A stretch of DNA of 64,000 nt from Zerene cesonia (lineage: Eukaryota > Arthropoda > Insecta > Lepidoptera > Pieridae), in the NCBI RefSeq assembly GCF_012273895.1, contig NC_052106.1, positions 5,394,001 to 5,458,000 of the forward strand, read 5' to 3'. The position numbers and the translations under genes were made by a program. A model generated the notes under the pieces. The model made no database searches. It was not told the DNA's origin and saw only the letters and a list, made by a program, of their open reading frames with translations. The number at the start of each line of letters is the position of its first letter. Position 1 is the first letter of the stretch. Of this stretch, positions 13,401 through 26,895 are shown piece by piece.

Positions 13401-16400
13401 AATTAATACAGACTCTTTAAAAACCTATTGATTACTATTTGGCTAATAAACCGTTATCAGAACCTCAGTGTATGATATCGGGGAGGCATAAATATTTCAC
13501 GAATCACTTAAGACTCAAAATTACATTTATCTCATTGCCTTTACACTAAATGTCGAACTAACAAAATCAGCATAAAAATAACGGATTATAAAACAATTTT
13601 CTAACGGACAGCCACTATCAAACACAACTCACAAAAATTTACGTTTAGATGATTACCAGAAGCAGACACTGTGACTAATTTAATTTTTAGGTCTTTTTGA
13701 CTTTCAAGCGTGTTCCACATACGTTTTGACGAGTTACGTAAAGTGCAATTTGTTCCAGACCTATGGCATGTACTATGCTCATAAATACTACAATACGCCG
13801 TTATTTAAATAACTAACGTTTAAAAGGTTTTTATGTTATTATATAAGCGGACAATTTTAATATGTCTTTTATAAATCTCGAGAAAACACGCCTAAATTAT
13901 TGTAATTCTTATAATAATTAAAACTAGAAATATTTGTATGGTACTAAAAAGCATCATAGATATTAGACTTTAAAACACACAATTTACTTCTAATTAATTA
14001 CATACTTTCAGGTGGACTTTGCTAGCGGCTAAAATAAATAAATAATTCCTTTGATGATTTTAAGAAAGGACTTACCTAATTAAACTGTCCATTCAGGTAT
14101 CAGTATCGTTCGAGAAATATTTCACTAGTTTTAATTAAAAAAAAATTAAACAATATTTAGCGAGTGTTAGTGATGTTATTTTAATGAACTGACAACCCTT
14201 GTCATAAAGCGATTTACTTAATGATATATTTGTCTTCGTCTTCCTATTGATGATGTAAAATAACCACGTATAACTGTGTTATTTCGCAAGGTTGGATGGC
14301 CGTGTATAAATTGATGGTTGACCAATAATAGCCTATTCCCTAAAGTATTGATTTAATTTTCTATAACAAATATCCTTTTTTAAATTCCTGTGTTAAATTA
14401 TTGAATCTAACATTTGTAAGGTAGTTATGTTGAAGTATAAATCTATTTCTTATAGCTAATAATAAACATAAATTATGTCTTTTAAAATCAGGAAGATTTA
14501 ATTTTTGTGTAACTTCATTCAAATACAAAATATCAAAAAGATACCATAAGCTATTCACCGGCATCTTGCATGAAACAAGCGATCTCATACGATTTGATAT
14601 TTGCAATTTTTATACCTGATTCGAAGTAGACCTTTATAGAATATTGAAATATGTTATATGAAATTTATTGTATACAATTTTAATATTTATGAATATTATT
14701 ATTGTTTTTTTTGTACGTTGATAAATGGAATTTTAATCGATAAATAACGTTAATATTAGCAGTAATTATTCCTTATTTTGTTGACGAGGAGTAAAAGAAA
14801 TTTCACCTGCAGGTTATATGTATTTAACGTTCTTAGAGTTCCGTATCCTAAGGGTAAGGTAATAAAATCCTATTACTAAGTCTTCGCTGCCCGTCTGCGA
14901 GACCTCTAGAGACACTCGCGCTTGACCGATTTGTATATCTAGATATTATATTGAATTATTGTTTAACAGGGTAAATGTTCAAGGTAAGCTGGATATAGTT
15001 ATTTTGCAAGTGGAACGCGTTCATTGATTGGAACAACGCATCAAGTGTAGTGGGCCAAGATCGGTTACGAAATAACCTTTTTTCAATTAAAAAAATACAT
15101 TCTATTAAACATGTTTACAGCCTTCAATTGCACCATATATAGATGTAGATAGCTATATAGATATAACATTTGCGCCAGCCTCACGTTTCTATAGATATCT
15201 CGGCAAATTGAAAATTGTGAAAGATATAATTTTTACGAAATTGTATTTATATAAATTTTGTTCCAATCCACATTCAACGCTTTAGCTAAACTTTCATATT
15301 TATGAAAAATTTGTTCGAATGCAAACAAACATTACTTACTTCACCTATCGCATAACAAAATAAAACTTTAGCCAGTTTATTTAGCATTAGAATGGTCAGT
15401 TGAAATATTTTTTGATATTCCCGTTATCTTGTTGAGGTTCTGTCCTCAATTGATTCAAAGCTCGAAAATCATGGGTCAAAAAACTTAAAGAATGGCACGG
15501 TTCAAGATTATAAAATGACATGGCTGTTTTCATATGTTCCAAGTCATTATAGTATGAAGATATTATCAACCGTCTATACATTGTGCAAATCATATTTTCA
15601 TAAAAATATATTTGAGAATATTAGAGCGGCGAGAGGATTATTCAATTAATTAGGAGAGATAAAAAAAACACAATAGTAGATAAGATTACTTGAGTGGCAA
15701 ATATTGATTTCAGCCAGATGTCGCTCTGTAATGTTTTCAGTGCCTTCTGCCTGCCAGTCATGTATTTAATCTAACTAATAAAAATAATAAAACCTATCGA
15801 AACAATTCCAATCTTCGAATCGATCTATTCGTATCATCCGTGAGAAACGGTAGTTATCATGAGCCATGATGGTCACGCTTCAAAGATCAATCTTGTTACA
15901 GAAGTGGTTTCTTGCGAAACTAGGAAAGGAACGCGCCAATGAACAGTAAATACGTGTTCTTTAATTGTATGTGAGGTAGGAAATATATATTATATTGAGG
16001 ATGTAGAAAAGAGGGGTAAGAATTAAAATTATTTTGATGACCAAGGATTTGTAAGGACACTTAAGGAATGAAAGAAGCCATGACTAGGAAGATGACTAAA
16101 GTTACAAAACAGTAAAATTGGAGGCCCTTCTCCTTTTCCCCACTGTACTGGTATTTAAAAGCGGGCAACGCATTTGTAGGAGCCCTATTTCTACAAATGT
16201 ACATGGGCGGACGAGATCACTTACGATTCGGTGGGCATCCAGCTCGATAAATGGCTCCAACATAAAAAAATTGATCTTTCGAAAATCAAATTGAAAGCAT
16301 TTTGTTTTATTAAAAAATAAATGTATCGATTCATTCCTTTTAAACAAAGTAGTAAACATTTGTATGAAATAGTACAAATTTAACACACGAAATACAATCT

Positions 16401-19400
16401 ACCTAATTATCTCGTTGCAATAGAATTCTTAACTAACAATGAGCAAATAAATCTCGATGTTTAATTAACACGTTTCGCTTGAACTCTTTCATTCAACAAA
16501 ACTGCCTAATGTGCCTTCACATTCACAATCGACACATAACAGTCATGTGTTAAGAAAGCTGTATTTTAACCGTTATGCTAGGAGCATATTATTTTATTAA
16601 AGTATTTCGGGCTATATAATATAGAACCTTGCTAGTAACACTTTAAAACCCTTGGGCCCTATTGCAAATAGTGGGCTTCCAGAGGGTTACAGTAGTTAAG
16701 TTGCCGTCAACACCCATAAACACATAACACTAGCCGATCAAAAAGTGAAGAACATTTATACAAACTGACAAAGGCCCTTTATAGATCAAAGGCGTTTAAG
16801 GATTCTTGTCCCTATCATAAAATCCGTTCTTACCGGGCGTCTACTAATTCTGAACTATATCTGCGAAGTTAGTTTCATTTTTAAACGTTTTCGAGTACCT
16901 AGTCGTGATGAGTGAATGAGCGACCTATCGAATTTAATTTAGAATTGTTTCGATAAATTTATTAATAATGAAAGTCTTGTCCTGTCTGTCTTTTCGTGCG
17001 TATGATAAGAATGATCGTCATGGCTTTTCTTCATTGCCCCTACGCGGCGCAGTCGAACAGCATGTCAGCCATGACATGAATTTTGCCATCAGCATTTTTT
17101 CAAAAGAATTAAAACACGATTTTGTTTACAGAAACCACAACGCCAAATGAGCTATTCCTTCGCTTTATGAACCATTTTGGTATAGGAACTACTGTTTCAT
17201 TTATCAACATTTACACATTTTTTGTTCCTGAACCTAACATAATATGTATATAAGAAAATAATTTGTTTAAAGCCATAATGGTTTCTCCAAGCATTATTTA
17301 AAATTTAAATGAATAAATAAAATTGCTATGTAAAGACAACTACAAGGTAATTGTCAATGTTATTATAGAAAGTTAATGCCTTCCAACCCGCAATTTACGA
17401 TGTCACTGAACTTACTACAGTTTTCTTGAACGTCTAGAATATTACGGTAGATATGTACTTATCTTCCCGGTGAAATATATAAATTTCATGTAATCACACG
17501 CCAGTTACTACAACTTTAACAAACCACATTATACTAAAGAGATATCACACTTTTCTCTTATGTATCACTATGAACAACTTTGGATTTTATAATAAATAAT
17601 AGAACCCTATGAAATCCGATTGAATAACGTTCTTAACGTTTTATATTATGTTTTATTCAATTTACTTAAAGCTAAAATGAATATAAGTAAATATCAAATA
17701 ATGAGCTGACATATCACGCTTAGTATGCTATCTAAGTCCCTAGCTAGGTGCATGTAGATTATCGATATGAGGGTAAACGACAACGTAAAAACAACATTAT
17801 TAACATAACATTGTTCTGACGCAATTAAGGAATCATCTTAATTGTATTTAAATCTTTTTTTATTGTGGCAATTACGGAATGGCATAAACGATTTCTATTA
17901 AACCATTTTCTATAAATAAAATAATTTAATTGACATAACATATTTTGTAAAATCTGTGAAAAAAAATATATCTTCTAAGTTTTTGCAATAAAGAATAATA
18001 TCATAGAACATTCATAATGTAAGCGGAATGTTACAAGTATAAAGCTTAACATTTCAATTTTATTTTTCAATGTGCCAACGAGCTTTCTATTTTTCTAATT
18101 GACAAAAGCATAAAAGTAAATTATAGGTATCTCACACGTAGAATAACCGTTATAGTCATTTTCATCCTGAGAAATTACAATGGGCACGAACCAAGGTCTT
18201 CTATTTGTATTTACACCGCTGGATCATTATAGTTGTTACCTTTGATTGCTTTCATAATAACGCATTCAAGAACTTGATATATCTAGTACAATTGGGTGTG
18301 AGTATTCAATAGCTAATAGCTAGTATTATTTACGTATCAATAGATAATCAAGAATTTATAAGTAATTTGTAACCGGTTCTGAGACGAAATGCAAAAAAAA
18401 GAAAAAAAAAACACAAATCATTGAACGGATATTTCAAGTACTTCTAAAATCAATTTACTTTTCAGAATAAACATACTTCATTATTAATTGACAGTATAAA
18501 CTAGGCAATAAATTATATAGTAATTACATATTTGAACATTGACCGACCAACAGATGTATTAGTAGGCCAATGTAAACACGGAATTGTGTATATCTTCGAA
18601 AACCTCAATCTATATTAAATAATTTAATGTATTACATAATAGTTGATAACATATTGCAGCATAAGAACGATTGTTTTGTTTTCGAAAAGCCCCGTGTCCT
18701 CTTATAGGGCAGATGCATAATATGGCATGGCCGCTGGTCGATGGTGAAAAGATTATGGAATTACAAACGCTTGTTAAACAAGGACAATAATAGTAACTGG
18801 ATTCTATAAATTTAAAAACAATAATTTTTGTCCCCAGGTCTTGAAGATACAGTGAAGCTAGTTAAAGGCATCGGCGGAAAGTGCTACGGTTATGTGGTGG
18901 ACTTAGCTGCTAGAGAGGACATCTATCGAGTCGCCGAACAAGTTAAAAAAGACGTGGGAAATGTAAGAATTATAGTAGATATCTTTCTGCCTTTAAGCCA
19001 CATTTGGGAATCTCTCTATCTATCTATTTAATCGATTTTATTAACACACACAACATTCAAAGAAAAATAATAATTTTATATCATGCACTAGCTGCACCCG
19101 GCAAACGCTGCTCTGCCTTACTCTTATCATAGATACCGGATAAGCACAAAAAATTTCATGAAAATCGGTCTAGCCGTTTCGGAGAAGTATGGCAACGAAA
19201 ACTGTGACAAGGGAATTTTATATATTAGATTATGTATATAATACAAAATAATATATAATACGAACGCATATTGTAATTATGTAGAAAAATAATGGTTTGA
19301 GGCCATCCTCAAGTTTTAATTAAGTCAAGTTACATATATTATCTATTAGCATACATAATAAGACTGCAATCAAATTTATGTTAATTATTACCTACATAAG

Positions 19401-22400
19401 AACTTCACGAAGTCGTTTATTAGTGTGAGAAAATACTTAGTTTACAAAAACGTAATATTATTCATGTTTTATCTCAGTTTTTATTCATGTATAGAATATG
19501 AATATGACGATTTACGTTTCAAAATTGATGTATGCCTATTTAAATCTGCACTAATTTGATTTAATTGCTCAAAAACGCAGACTGCAAAAAATATAGCAAT
19601 TGTTAGCTACATAATATTCAAGTGAATCATTTAAGCAAGTAACAATTTAAACTGCTTTAAGAGTGAGAAAATCTATTTAAAATTACAGATTGAAACGTGA
19701 TATAATATGAGAATTAAAGGTGGCATTGAAAATGATTGCTATTTTTTTTACAACAGGTTTATTACCATTTTAAATGCTGTTTGTCTCTAAATTTTTAATG
19801 AAGGTTCTCATAGTTATGTATGATGAAGTTTATTTTTAGTTGCATGGTAATGTTATCTATCACGCTCCTGATTTTAAAGATATTGCTCGTTATAAGATAA
19901 GCAATGGATAACTATCAAATAAAAAATGGAAATAATATATTCACTATATACTTGCTATATACGTATACTTTCTTGAAATACTCTGGAGCGTTTTCAATTA
20001 GATAAAGAGTTATTTAAATTTATAGGTATCCCTTCTCGTCAACAACGCGGGCGTAGTATCTGGTATGTACCTCCTGGATACACCGGACCACCTTATCCAA
20101 AGGACGTTCGATGTTAACATCTTAGCTCATTTCTGGGTGAGTAATACCACAGATAACAAAATACTATACTGTGTTTATATTGGTTTTGTGATTTTATGTA
20201 CCTAGATTGTATAATTTTATAGGATTTTTTGTTACCTGCATTTATTATAGATGATTAAGTAATGAATATATATGTTGGTTACAAGTGTCTTACGTAAAAA
20301 TAAGAAAAATTTTCACTCCCCCTAGTAGGTGCCTAAGTAACGAAAAGACGAGTTATCCAATGATTTTTTCGAACATTTATTTCATAATATAAATCTTATA
20401 AATCAATTGACGTCTCTTACAGACGGTAAAGGCGTTTATCCCAGACATGATAGAAAGCAACGACGGACACATAGTGACCATAGCGTCCATGGCCGGGCAC
20501 GTGGGCGTCTCCAAGCTAGTGGACTATTGCGCCTCCAAGTCTGCGGCGTGCGGGTTCGATGAGGCCCTCAAAGTGGAACTGGAGTCCAAAGGAATTGATG
20601 GCGTCCACACCTCATTGATTTGCCCATACTTTATTAGAGCTACTGGAATGTTTGAAGAGGTTAACTCGAGGTGAGATTTTGTTTATATCATACATTTCTT
20701 ATTATGTATCATATAAAAATAAATAATTAAACCATGACCTAAGGCCAATGTGTGTATACTTTTTGGGTAGTTTCATAACTTTTAGATATTTAAAATTTAG
20801 CTTGCCTGTTATTATAAATAATTTTATGAACGGTCCGGCCGGCCGGAGGAATAAGACGTATTTATCGTCCCAATTATGCTGCGCGAGCGAAAAATGTTTG
20901 AAGAGCAAAATGTTTTCTTTTGAAACATTTTAATAGCTGATGAATTAGTCTGTTACTAAACTACATCTCTTAATTGTATCATCAAAATCCGTTTAGTGGT
21001 TTTCGCGTGAAAGAGTAACAAACATCCATACCTCTATACATGCTTACAAACTGTCGCGTTTATATTAAATCTAGAATTAATTAGGTTCTCTCGCAAGAGT
21101 AAGACGTTCATACTTTCTTGCCCCGATACTAAGGTTTTTTGTAATTCTCCAAACGGAATCAAACTATATATATCTCGGAGTTCTAGGGCTAAGATTGCTT
21201 TTAAATCAATATGTATATATTCTTTTACTCTGAGATTAGTAGCTATTTAATTGTGTTGATACTTAGATGTTTTTATTACGTAATGTTTTTTTTTCTTTAT
21301 AAAATAACTTTATGTGAATCATTGAATCAATCAATAAATGAATCTCGTGTTTTTGTTTTTATATTTAACAACCAGTTCTATAGATAATTATTCTATCATA
21401 ACAAGTTATAAAAATACCAACGTATTAAATTGAATTCCTTAGATACTTCCAGTTATGCGTAGTATTGAGTTTTGTGTTTTAACCCGATTATGCTAGTAGT
21501 TATGTTTGGCGTTTGTATACGTATGTATATATACATGTATAGGATAGATTTATATGTGTAAATATATAAGTAAAAATAATAATATTACTTTTTTCATACG
21601 CTATTACTTAGATTAATCAGGAGAAATATGATGGAATGAGGTTTCAAAAGATTTCGCTTGATCCGCTTTAAATTCGGCTTGAATGGTCTGTTTTCACGTC
21701 AATTTTTTTTTATTTTGATAACTTTTTCACGACAATACATTGTTGTAAAATAAACAGTTAGACTAACAATCGAGCTCCAAGACAAACCTCTTTTTACGCA
21801 TTGGGTAATTAATCTAAGTACCAAGACATAAGGTGTTAATTTCAATGGATATTTCATAAAAGGCGTCAATTCAACATCAAGATTTAATGTCTAAAATTGG
21901 ACGCAACATTTATTGGATAATACGAGAATGCTCTTACATTTATAAAATATTTTGAGAAACACATACAATAAATGTTTTCAGGATTGTTCCTCAGCTGAAC
22001 TCGAACGACGTGGCGGATCGCGTGGTGTACGCGATCCGGACCAACGAGCGGCTCGCCATGATACCCGCATACTTCAGACTTTTGCTGCCTTTCAAATGGT
22101 AAATATGTTTCTTTTGCGTTTGGATAAAAAAATATTTTCAATGTCTGTAGGGATTTATTTTATTTTTATTTATTTTTTATTTTTCATTATTTTATTTTAG
22201 AATTTCCAACAAAGAATACATATTCTAATACTCTTAATTCTAAAATTGCTTATATATAATAACAAAATATGGAATATCCAAAATAATATACTGATTTAAG
22301 AATAAAATAAAATAGTTCATTAGATCATATTTGTTTAATAAATTTACTTTTGGGAGTTGTCTTTAAAGTGTTAAAATGTTTCAAAAAACTCATTTCACGC

Positions 22401-24458
22401 CCTAAACCTAAACTATATTAAACTTAGTTCACAGGTGTTCTCAATTATAAAGATATTTTATTACTTCTCAAATGTATATAAATGCGAATAACATAAGAGT
22501 AGAGACTGAACGCGAGGAGACGAAGATCAAACAATAATTATATGACCGAGTACGTGTTGAAAAAATCTTGATGAATTTTGACATTCAGATAGATTGCAAG
22601 CTTTTTTATTCGGGAACCATACGTTTAAATGTGAGGGTGAAAATTCATTTGGAGAAAACGTACCTTTCTAAATTATTTGTAAAAACGTGTACAGGCAAAA
22701 ATGTCGTATTATATAAATGTTGAAAAATCGACGTCATTGCGTAAAAGTATTGCAATTTGTATGAACTGATACAGACTGGTTTTAAAATATTCATATTGCA
22801 ATCAAAGATAACATTTCACTAATGGAAAAATTTTGCTCCTACGCAAGTAAATACAAAAGGTTGACACATGCATAAGAAATAATAAAATACAATTAGCATT
22901 GAGTCATTTCCTCATGATGTGATGTGATGTGATTTTAAGAAATGTTCCGTTTCCTATACACGAGTAAAACAGTACAAATTTAAACAGTGACTTGTTTTAA
23001 AAGTATTTTTTAAACATTAAAATTCTCAAACATTCTCGGTTACTATTAACATAGGAAGGAAACAATGCCTTTTGTTGTGTTTAAATATTATTGATTACTA
23101 GCTTTCTGCCCGCGGCCTCACCCGTGTATTCATAGAGTGTCCGGGTTCCACACATACTTCCCATGGGATTTCTGGGATAAGAACTGTCTAGTCCTGTCTG
23201 TCCTTTATCGAATCTCAAATTATTTCGGAACCAAATTTTAACATGTAGATAGGTTCAGTAGTTTAGCCGTGAAGGAGAAACAAACAGACAGATTTATTTA
23301 CACATTTTTTATATTAGTAGCGATAATTAACACGGTATTAGTAAAGTATGAGTAACTAGAAGCTAAGTCGGACTTAAAGCATGTCAAGCACTCTTTCTGG
23401 TATAGAAAGAATTTTTTAATTTCATAGTTATTAAATTATTTTCAGTTTTTTATTTAACTTACAAACGCTTTAATTGAAATGTTCTTTTATAAAAGAATGT
23501 AACATTTTAAATACCAGTAGTTCGGTGTTTTTAAAAGAGTCCCATTCGCAGAAACTAAGTACTTTGACCCTGGTTGAATAATAACAATATCATAAAAATA
23601 AAACAATTCACATAAACTTATGTTTATTGTGTATACCATAAAACTACCATGTTGGGCTTATATAGTGGCAATATAAATAAACGTTATCTTCAATCTTGTA
23701 ATTTACAAAACTGCATACAGCGTCATAAATGACGCGTTTCGTAGTAACCGAGTCTTGACCCAAAACATTCCGAAGGCCTTGGCCGAGGTCAATGAAATCT
23801 TAATAGATTTGGTGTTTATATATAATATACTTTATTCTTGTTTTATTTAAATTATATGCCTAGAAATATAGATATCTTTAAAAAAATTATAAACTCCGAA
23901 GAAGAACACCGGCGTTAAATAGCATACTGCTGTATTTCGTTCGGTGAGTGGGGGAGCCGGAGGTCTATATCCTTTTCCTTACCTTTCCCAGTCCTTTCCT
24001 TTATTCCTCTCTTCCATCCTTTCTTAATCCCTTTCCAATTTCAAGTCGACAATCTATTTGTAGAGGCATAAGGTCTGCAATCGACCTTACACCTCTCCAA
24101 ATGTTCATGGGCGGTGGTAGCGCTTACCATCAGGTAACCCACCAGCTCCATTTTCATAAAAAAATTATAGGTACATCTTGTTTTCATCGTTATTATTATG
24201 TATTAGGAAAATAGACCCGCTACTGTTCAAGAACATACGTATCATTGTTGAAAGGTAAATTATTAAACTTTTAAACTTTCCAGGATTGTCCCATGGGCGT
24301 GCACGTCCGAAATGATTCGAGGTTTAGTGCCGGACGCCGTGCCCGCGCCCATGCCCATGCCGGCCAAACAAAAACTGGACTCACCCAACACTAACGGGAA
24401 GCTAGACTCGCGCCCTATGACCTTAGTTCCACCAGCTAGACACGACCGACACGTCTGA
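7478..24458 (+). CDS. Short-chain dehydrogenase/reductase, SDR16C (epidermal retinol dehydrogenase 2-like)
   Basis: Six coding exons: 7478-7784, 18838-18962, 20026-20136, 20423-20670, 21982-22098, 24284-24458 (stop TGA). They join in frame to 360 aa. The protein should reduce or oxidise a retinoid, steroid or other lipid alcohol with NAD(P), at ER or lipid-droplet membranes. One membrane segment lies at about 31-53. The Rossmann glycine motif TGGGGGLG is at 73-80, NNAG at 150-153, and the catalytic tetrad is N175, S203, Y216, K220 (YCASK). The sequence [13 protein letters not shown] after the active site is typical of the SDR16C branch. About 50 residues at the C terminus are proline-rich and look like an extension. 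The start is the first ATG after a likely 3' splice site at 7380-7381, so a 5' non-coding exon probably lies upstream. The exact substrate cannot be read from sequence. Confidence 0.88.
7785..18837 (+). other. Intron 1 of the SDR gene (11 kb)
   Basis: A large AT-rich intron with donor GTCAGT and acceptor TCCCCAG. I find no nested gene. It holds decayed repeats: about 10848-10890 (phrase GGAGGAGATTTTCAATTCGA, common in moths), about 14832-14920 (a GTTCCGTATCC-type repeat), and 16150-16258, related to the repeats at 24 kb and 30 kb. Confidence 0.7.
16150..16258. repeat. Degenerate interspersed repeat
   Basis: Contains GCGGGCAACGCATTTGTAGG and ACATGGGCGG...GATCACTTACGATTCGGTGGGC. This layout matches, with many changes, the repeat pair at 23.9 kb and 30.3 kb. 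The open frame across it is a by-product of the repeat. Confidence 0.5.
19088..19229 (-). mobile_element. Helitron-like element (copy F)
   Basis: On the minus strand it runs from TCTAATATATAAAATTCCC (after an A) to GGGTGCAGCTAG. It belongs to the same family as the tandem pair at 5.3-5.6 kb, shortened internally. It lies in intron 2 of the SDR gene, about 125 bases past exon 2. Confidence 0.68.
20980..21070 (-). mobile_element. Helitron-like 5' fragment
   Basis: The stretch AATCCGTTTAGTGGTTTTCG...AGAGTAACAAACATCC...TTATATTA is the reverse complement of the 5' part of the copy-D family. The terminal CTAG part is missing. Located in SDR intron 4. Confidence 0.5.
23098..23323 (-). mobile_element. 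Helitron-like element, diverged (copy G)
   Basis: On the minus strand it begins TCGCTACTAATATAAAAAA and ends GGCAGAAAGCTAG. The hairpin near the end is GGGTGAGGCCGCGGGC. It is more diverged than the other copies. Located in SDR intron 5. Confidence 0.58.
23896..24165. repeat. Interspersed repeat, inverted partner of the 30.3 kb repeat
   Basis: Reading GCATACTGCTGTATTTCGTT, then GTGAGTGGGGGAGCCGGAGG, a CT-rich stretch, and AGGTCTGCAATCGACCTTAC to GGTAACCCACCAGCTCC, this is the reverse complement of 30347-30600. It looks like the end of a retroelement or SINE common in Lepidoptera; I cannot name the family. It sits in the last SDR intron, just upstream of exon 6. Confidence 0.6.
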
Positions 24459-26046
24459 ACGTACCCTTACTTTAATATTCTGTACTTCATGAGACATTGC
24501 TGACTAAAATGGTTGTTAGACATTTGTTACGAAATTGTGTTGGTGTTAATTAATTTGTGTTTGACTAAAGTATGGTATATATAGAGTTTTTATCGCGTTG
24601 TTTCTTGTTTTATTCCGTCGCTTTTCAAAACAACGGGATAAAATATATGATACTACTTAAAAGAAAATGTGGGCCACTGGTGTATAATAATTGGCTAAAT
24701 TCTACGTTTTTTTCGCTAAAATCAAACATATGATCATAAGATATTTTATACCAAATACAAAACGTGAAAAGCCAATATTCACAGTGCCTTTAATTTCTAT
24801 ATTATATTTGTTATAATTTCAAGATTAAAGTCTTAACGAACAATAATTGAATTTGAATCACATAATCGACATGAAATGTCTAAACATATCTAAACATGAT
24901 TTTTGTCCCTTTATCGTTAATAATTGGTGACGATCTTATATGATGTTATAATATTTCGAATTAAGTAATTGACTCATTTACTGAGGACCATACAATGCCT
25001 TAGCGATTTTTTATAGAATATATAACAGACTTCTAATGGTGCATCTATAAGTGACCTTAACTTAGTGAATGAAAGACATTAAAAATATAAGTTGTATTTC
25101 AATGAATTAAGAAATTAACGGAATAATTCCTCTATAAAAAAAAACACACTTTTTATACCATTTATTTGATAAAACGCTTATAACCTTTTGTAGATTTTTT
25201 CCAAGTTTTGTTATACGATTAACATTAGATCGTTTTTGACATGAATGACAATGGTGCAATTATATTTTTACTCACAAAATATGTTTACAACAGTAATTTT
25301 AAGCTAATTTTAAATAATTGTAGTAAAGCTGTGGTACTTAGTCAAATTAAGATAACAAGAGATTTTGGATGTGATTTCTAGTTGAATAATGTAGTTATTT
25401 TTAATCTCCTTTTATATTGTGGTAGCTACTATAATTGCAGTATCGATGAATTTAATTTTAAAATGAAAAAATAATAATCTGTGCCTTAATAATTACAATT
25501 TTAAGTTTTCTTTGAATATATCGGCAGCTTACTACATTAATTAACAGACGTAAATTGAATGAAAAAGGAAAAACACTACTCTTAATTTTGTATTAACAAC
25601 ACATCCAATAAACGATATTGCAGCTATCGTAGCAAGTCCTCGAGTAAGCTCTCGAGAGCGAGCTTGGAATGCATTACCTCTTATTTTTATTTAGGTGATT
25701 AATGAGGGTTCGGTTAGATAAGATGCAATTTGCTAACAATCCGAATGTAGACGTTAATTAGATTTTATATTATTTTACATTTAAATTTTATCTTCGAAAA
25801 CTCAAGTTGCATTTTATCAATAGTTGTTTTGAGCATTTTATTTATAGCTATAATGTTTATTTTTGTATGTATTAATCAATTCAATTGTAAAAGGTATTTT
25901 ATTTGTATCAACAGTTTTAAAAACTCTTCAAAGGTAGATATATATGTAAATATAAAAGATGTGCATTTGTAAGATCAATTTTGTATACATTCCATTTTGT
26001 GATGAATAGGTATAAAGTTTGGGATAAACGAATTATTTTTCTACCT

Positions 26047-26052
26047 AATAAA
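26047..26052 (+). terminator. Possible polyadenylation signal of the SDR gene
   Basis: AATAAA followed within ~35 bases by a T-rich stretch. It lies 1.6 kb after the stop at 24458, so it would imply a long 3' UTR. Nearer variants may be used instead. Confidence 0.25.
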
Positions 26053-26497
26053 TGAAATGAACACATTAATTGAATTGTTTTATTTTCCCTCTCTCATAAA
26101 AATAAACAATAGTTTTTAAATTATTATACAGCGTGTTCATAAACGCCTTTATGTGTCCCATGACTGTACAAGACATATATACTTACGCTCGTAACAATTT
26201 TAAAATTTTAAATTAACCTAACAAAGGACTAGTAAAAATATTTATCGATTAAGTCAAACACACAACAAAAACAGACACAACATATGAAAATTAGCTCAAC
26301 ACTCAATGCTTATTCAATCAATCTTTTTATCATAATAGATATACAAGTAATCACATAATACTTTATGAGTTTTAGTACTAACAAACTACATACTGACTAA
26401 TACAAAATTATAAATTGCCTATAAAATGTGATAACCCAAGCCAGTAAGACAACTATCAAAACCCATATAACAATGCCCTTTTTTAAATACGTTGTTA

Positions 26498-26665
26498 TCT
26501 ACACTAATATTATAAAGAGGAAAACTTTGTTTGTTTGGTTGTAATGAATAGGCTCAAAAACTACTGGACCGATTTTAAAAATTCTTTCACCATTCGAAAG
26601 CTACATTATCCACGAGTAACATAGACTATATATGTACCACGGGCGAAGCCGGGGCGAACAGCTAG
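26498..26665 (+). mobile_element. Helitron-like element (copy H)
   Basis: Starts TCTACACTAATATTATAAAG after an A and ends CCGGGGCGAACAGCTAG followed by T, with GGGCGAAGCC as the terminal hairpin. Its inverted twin is at 37568-37724. It lies between the converging SDR and integrin genes. Confidence 0.7.
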
Positions 26666-26895
26666 TAAATAATATATTAAATACAGCCATTACGACGAGA
26701 AAAATGCTTAATGAAAAATTTACTGAATTTTTTTGATGGGCGATCTTATTCTTTAGATAAGTACAGAAATTCTAGGGAGCAACTACATTTTCTTCACTTT
26801 GTTATGTATATTATCAACTGATTAACTGACGTTTAAAGTAGCTTTATATTGTAGTGTATTAAAAGTTAATAAATTAACTACTTATCGATCTAAAT

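Noticed and set aside
14361..14606. 81-codon minus-strand frame with protein-like composition
   Set aside because: No family recognised, no splice context, and it lies within the SDR intron. It could be an old transposon piece, but I cannot support that.
16102..16386. 94-codon minus-strand frame
   Set aside because: It overlaps a degenerate interspersed repeat whose sequence accounts for the open frame.
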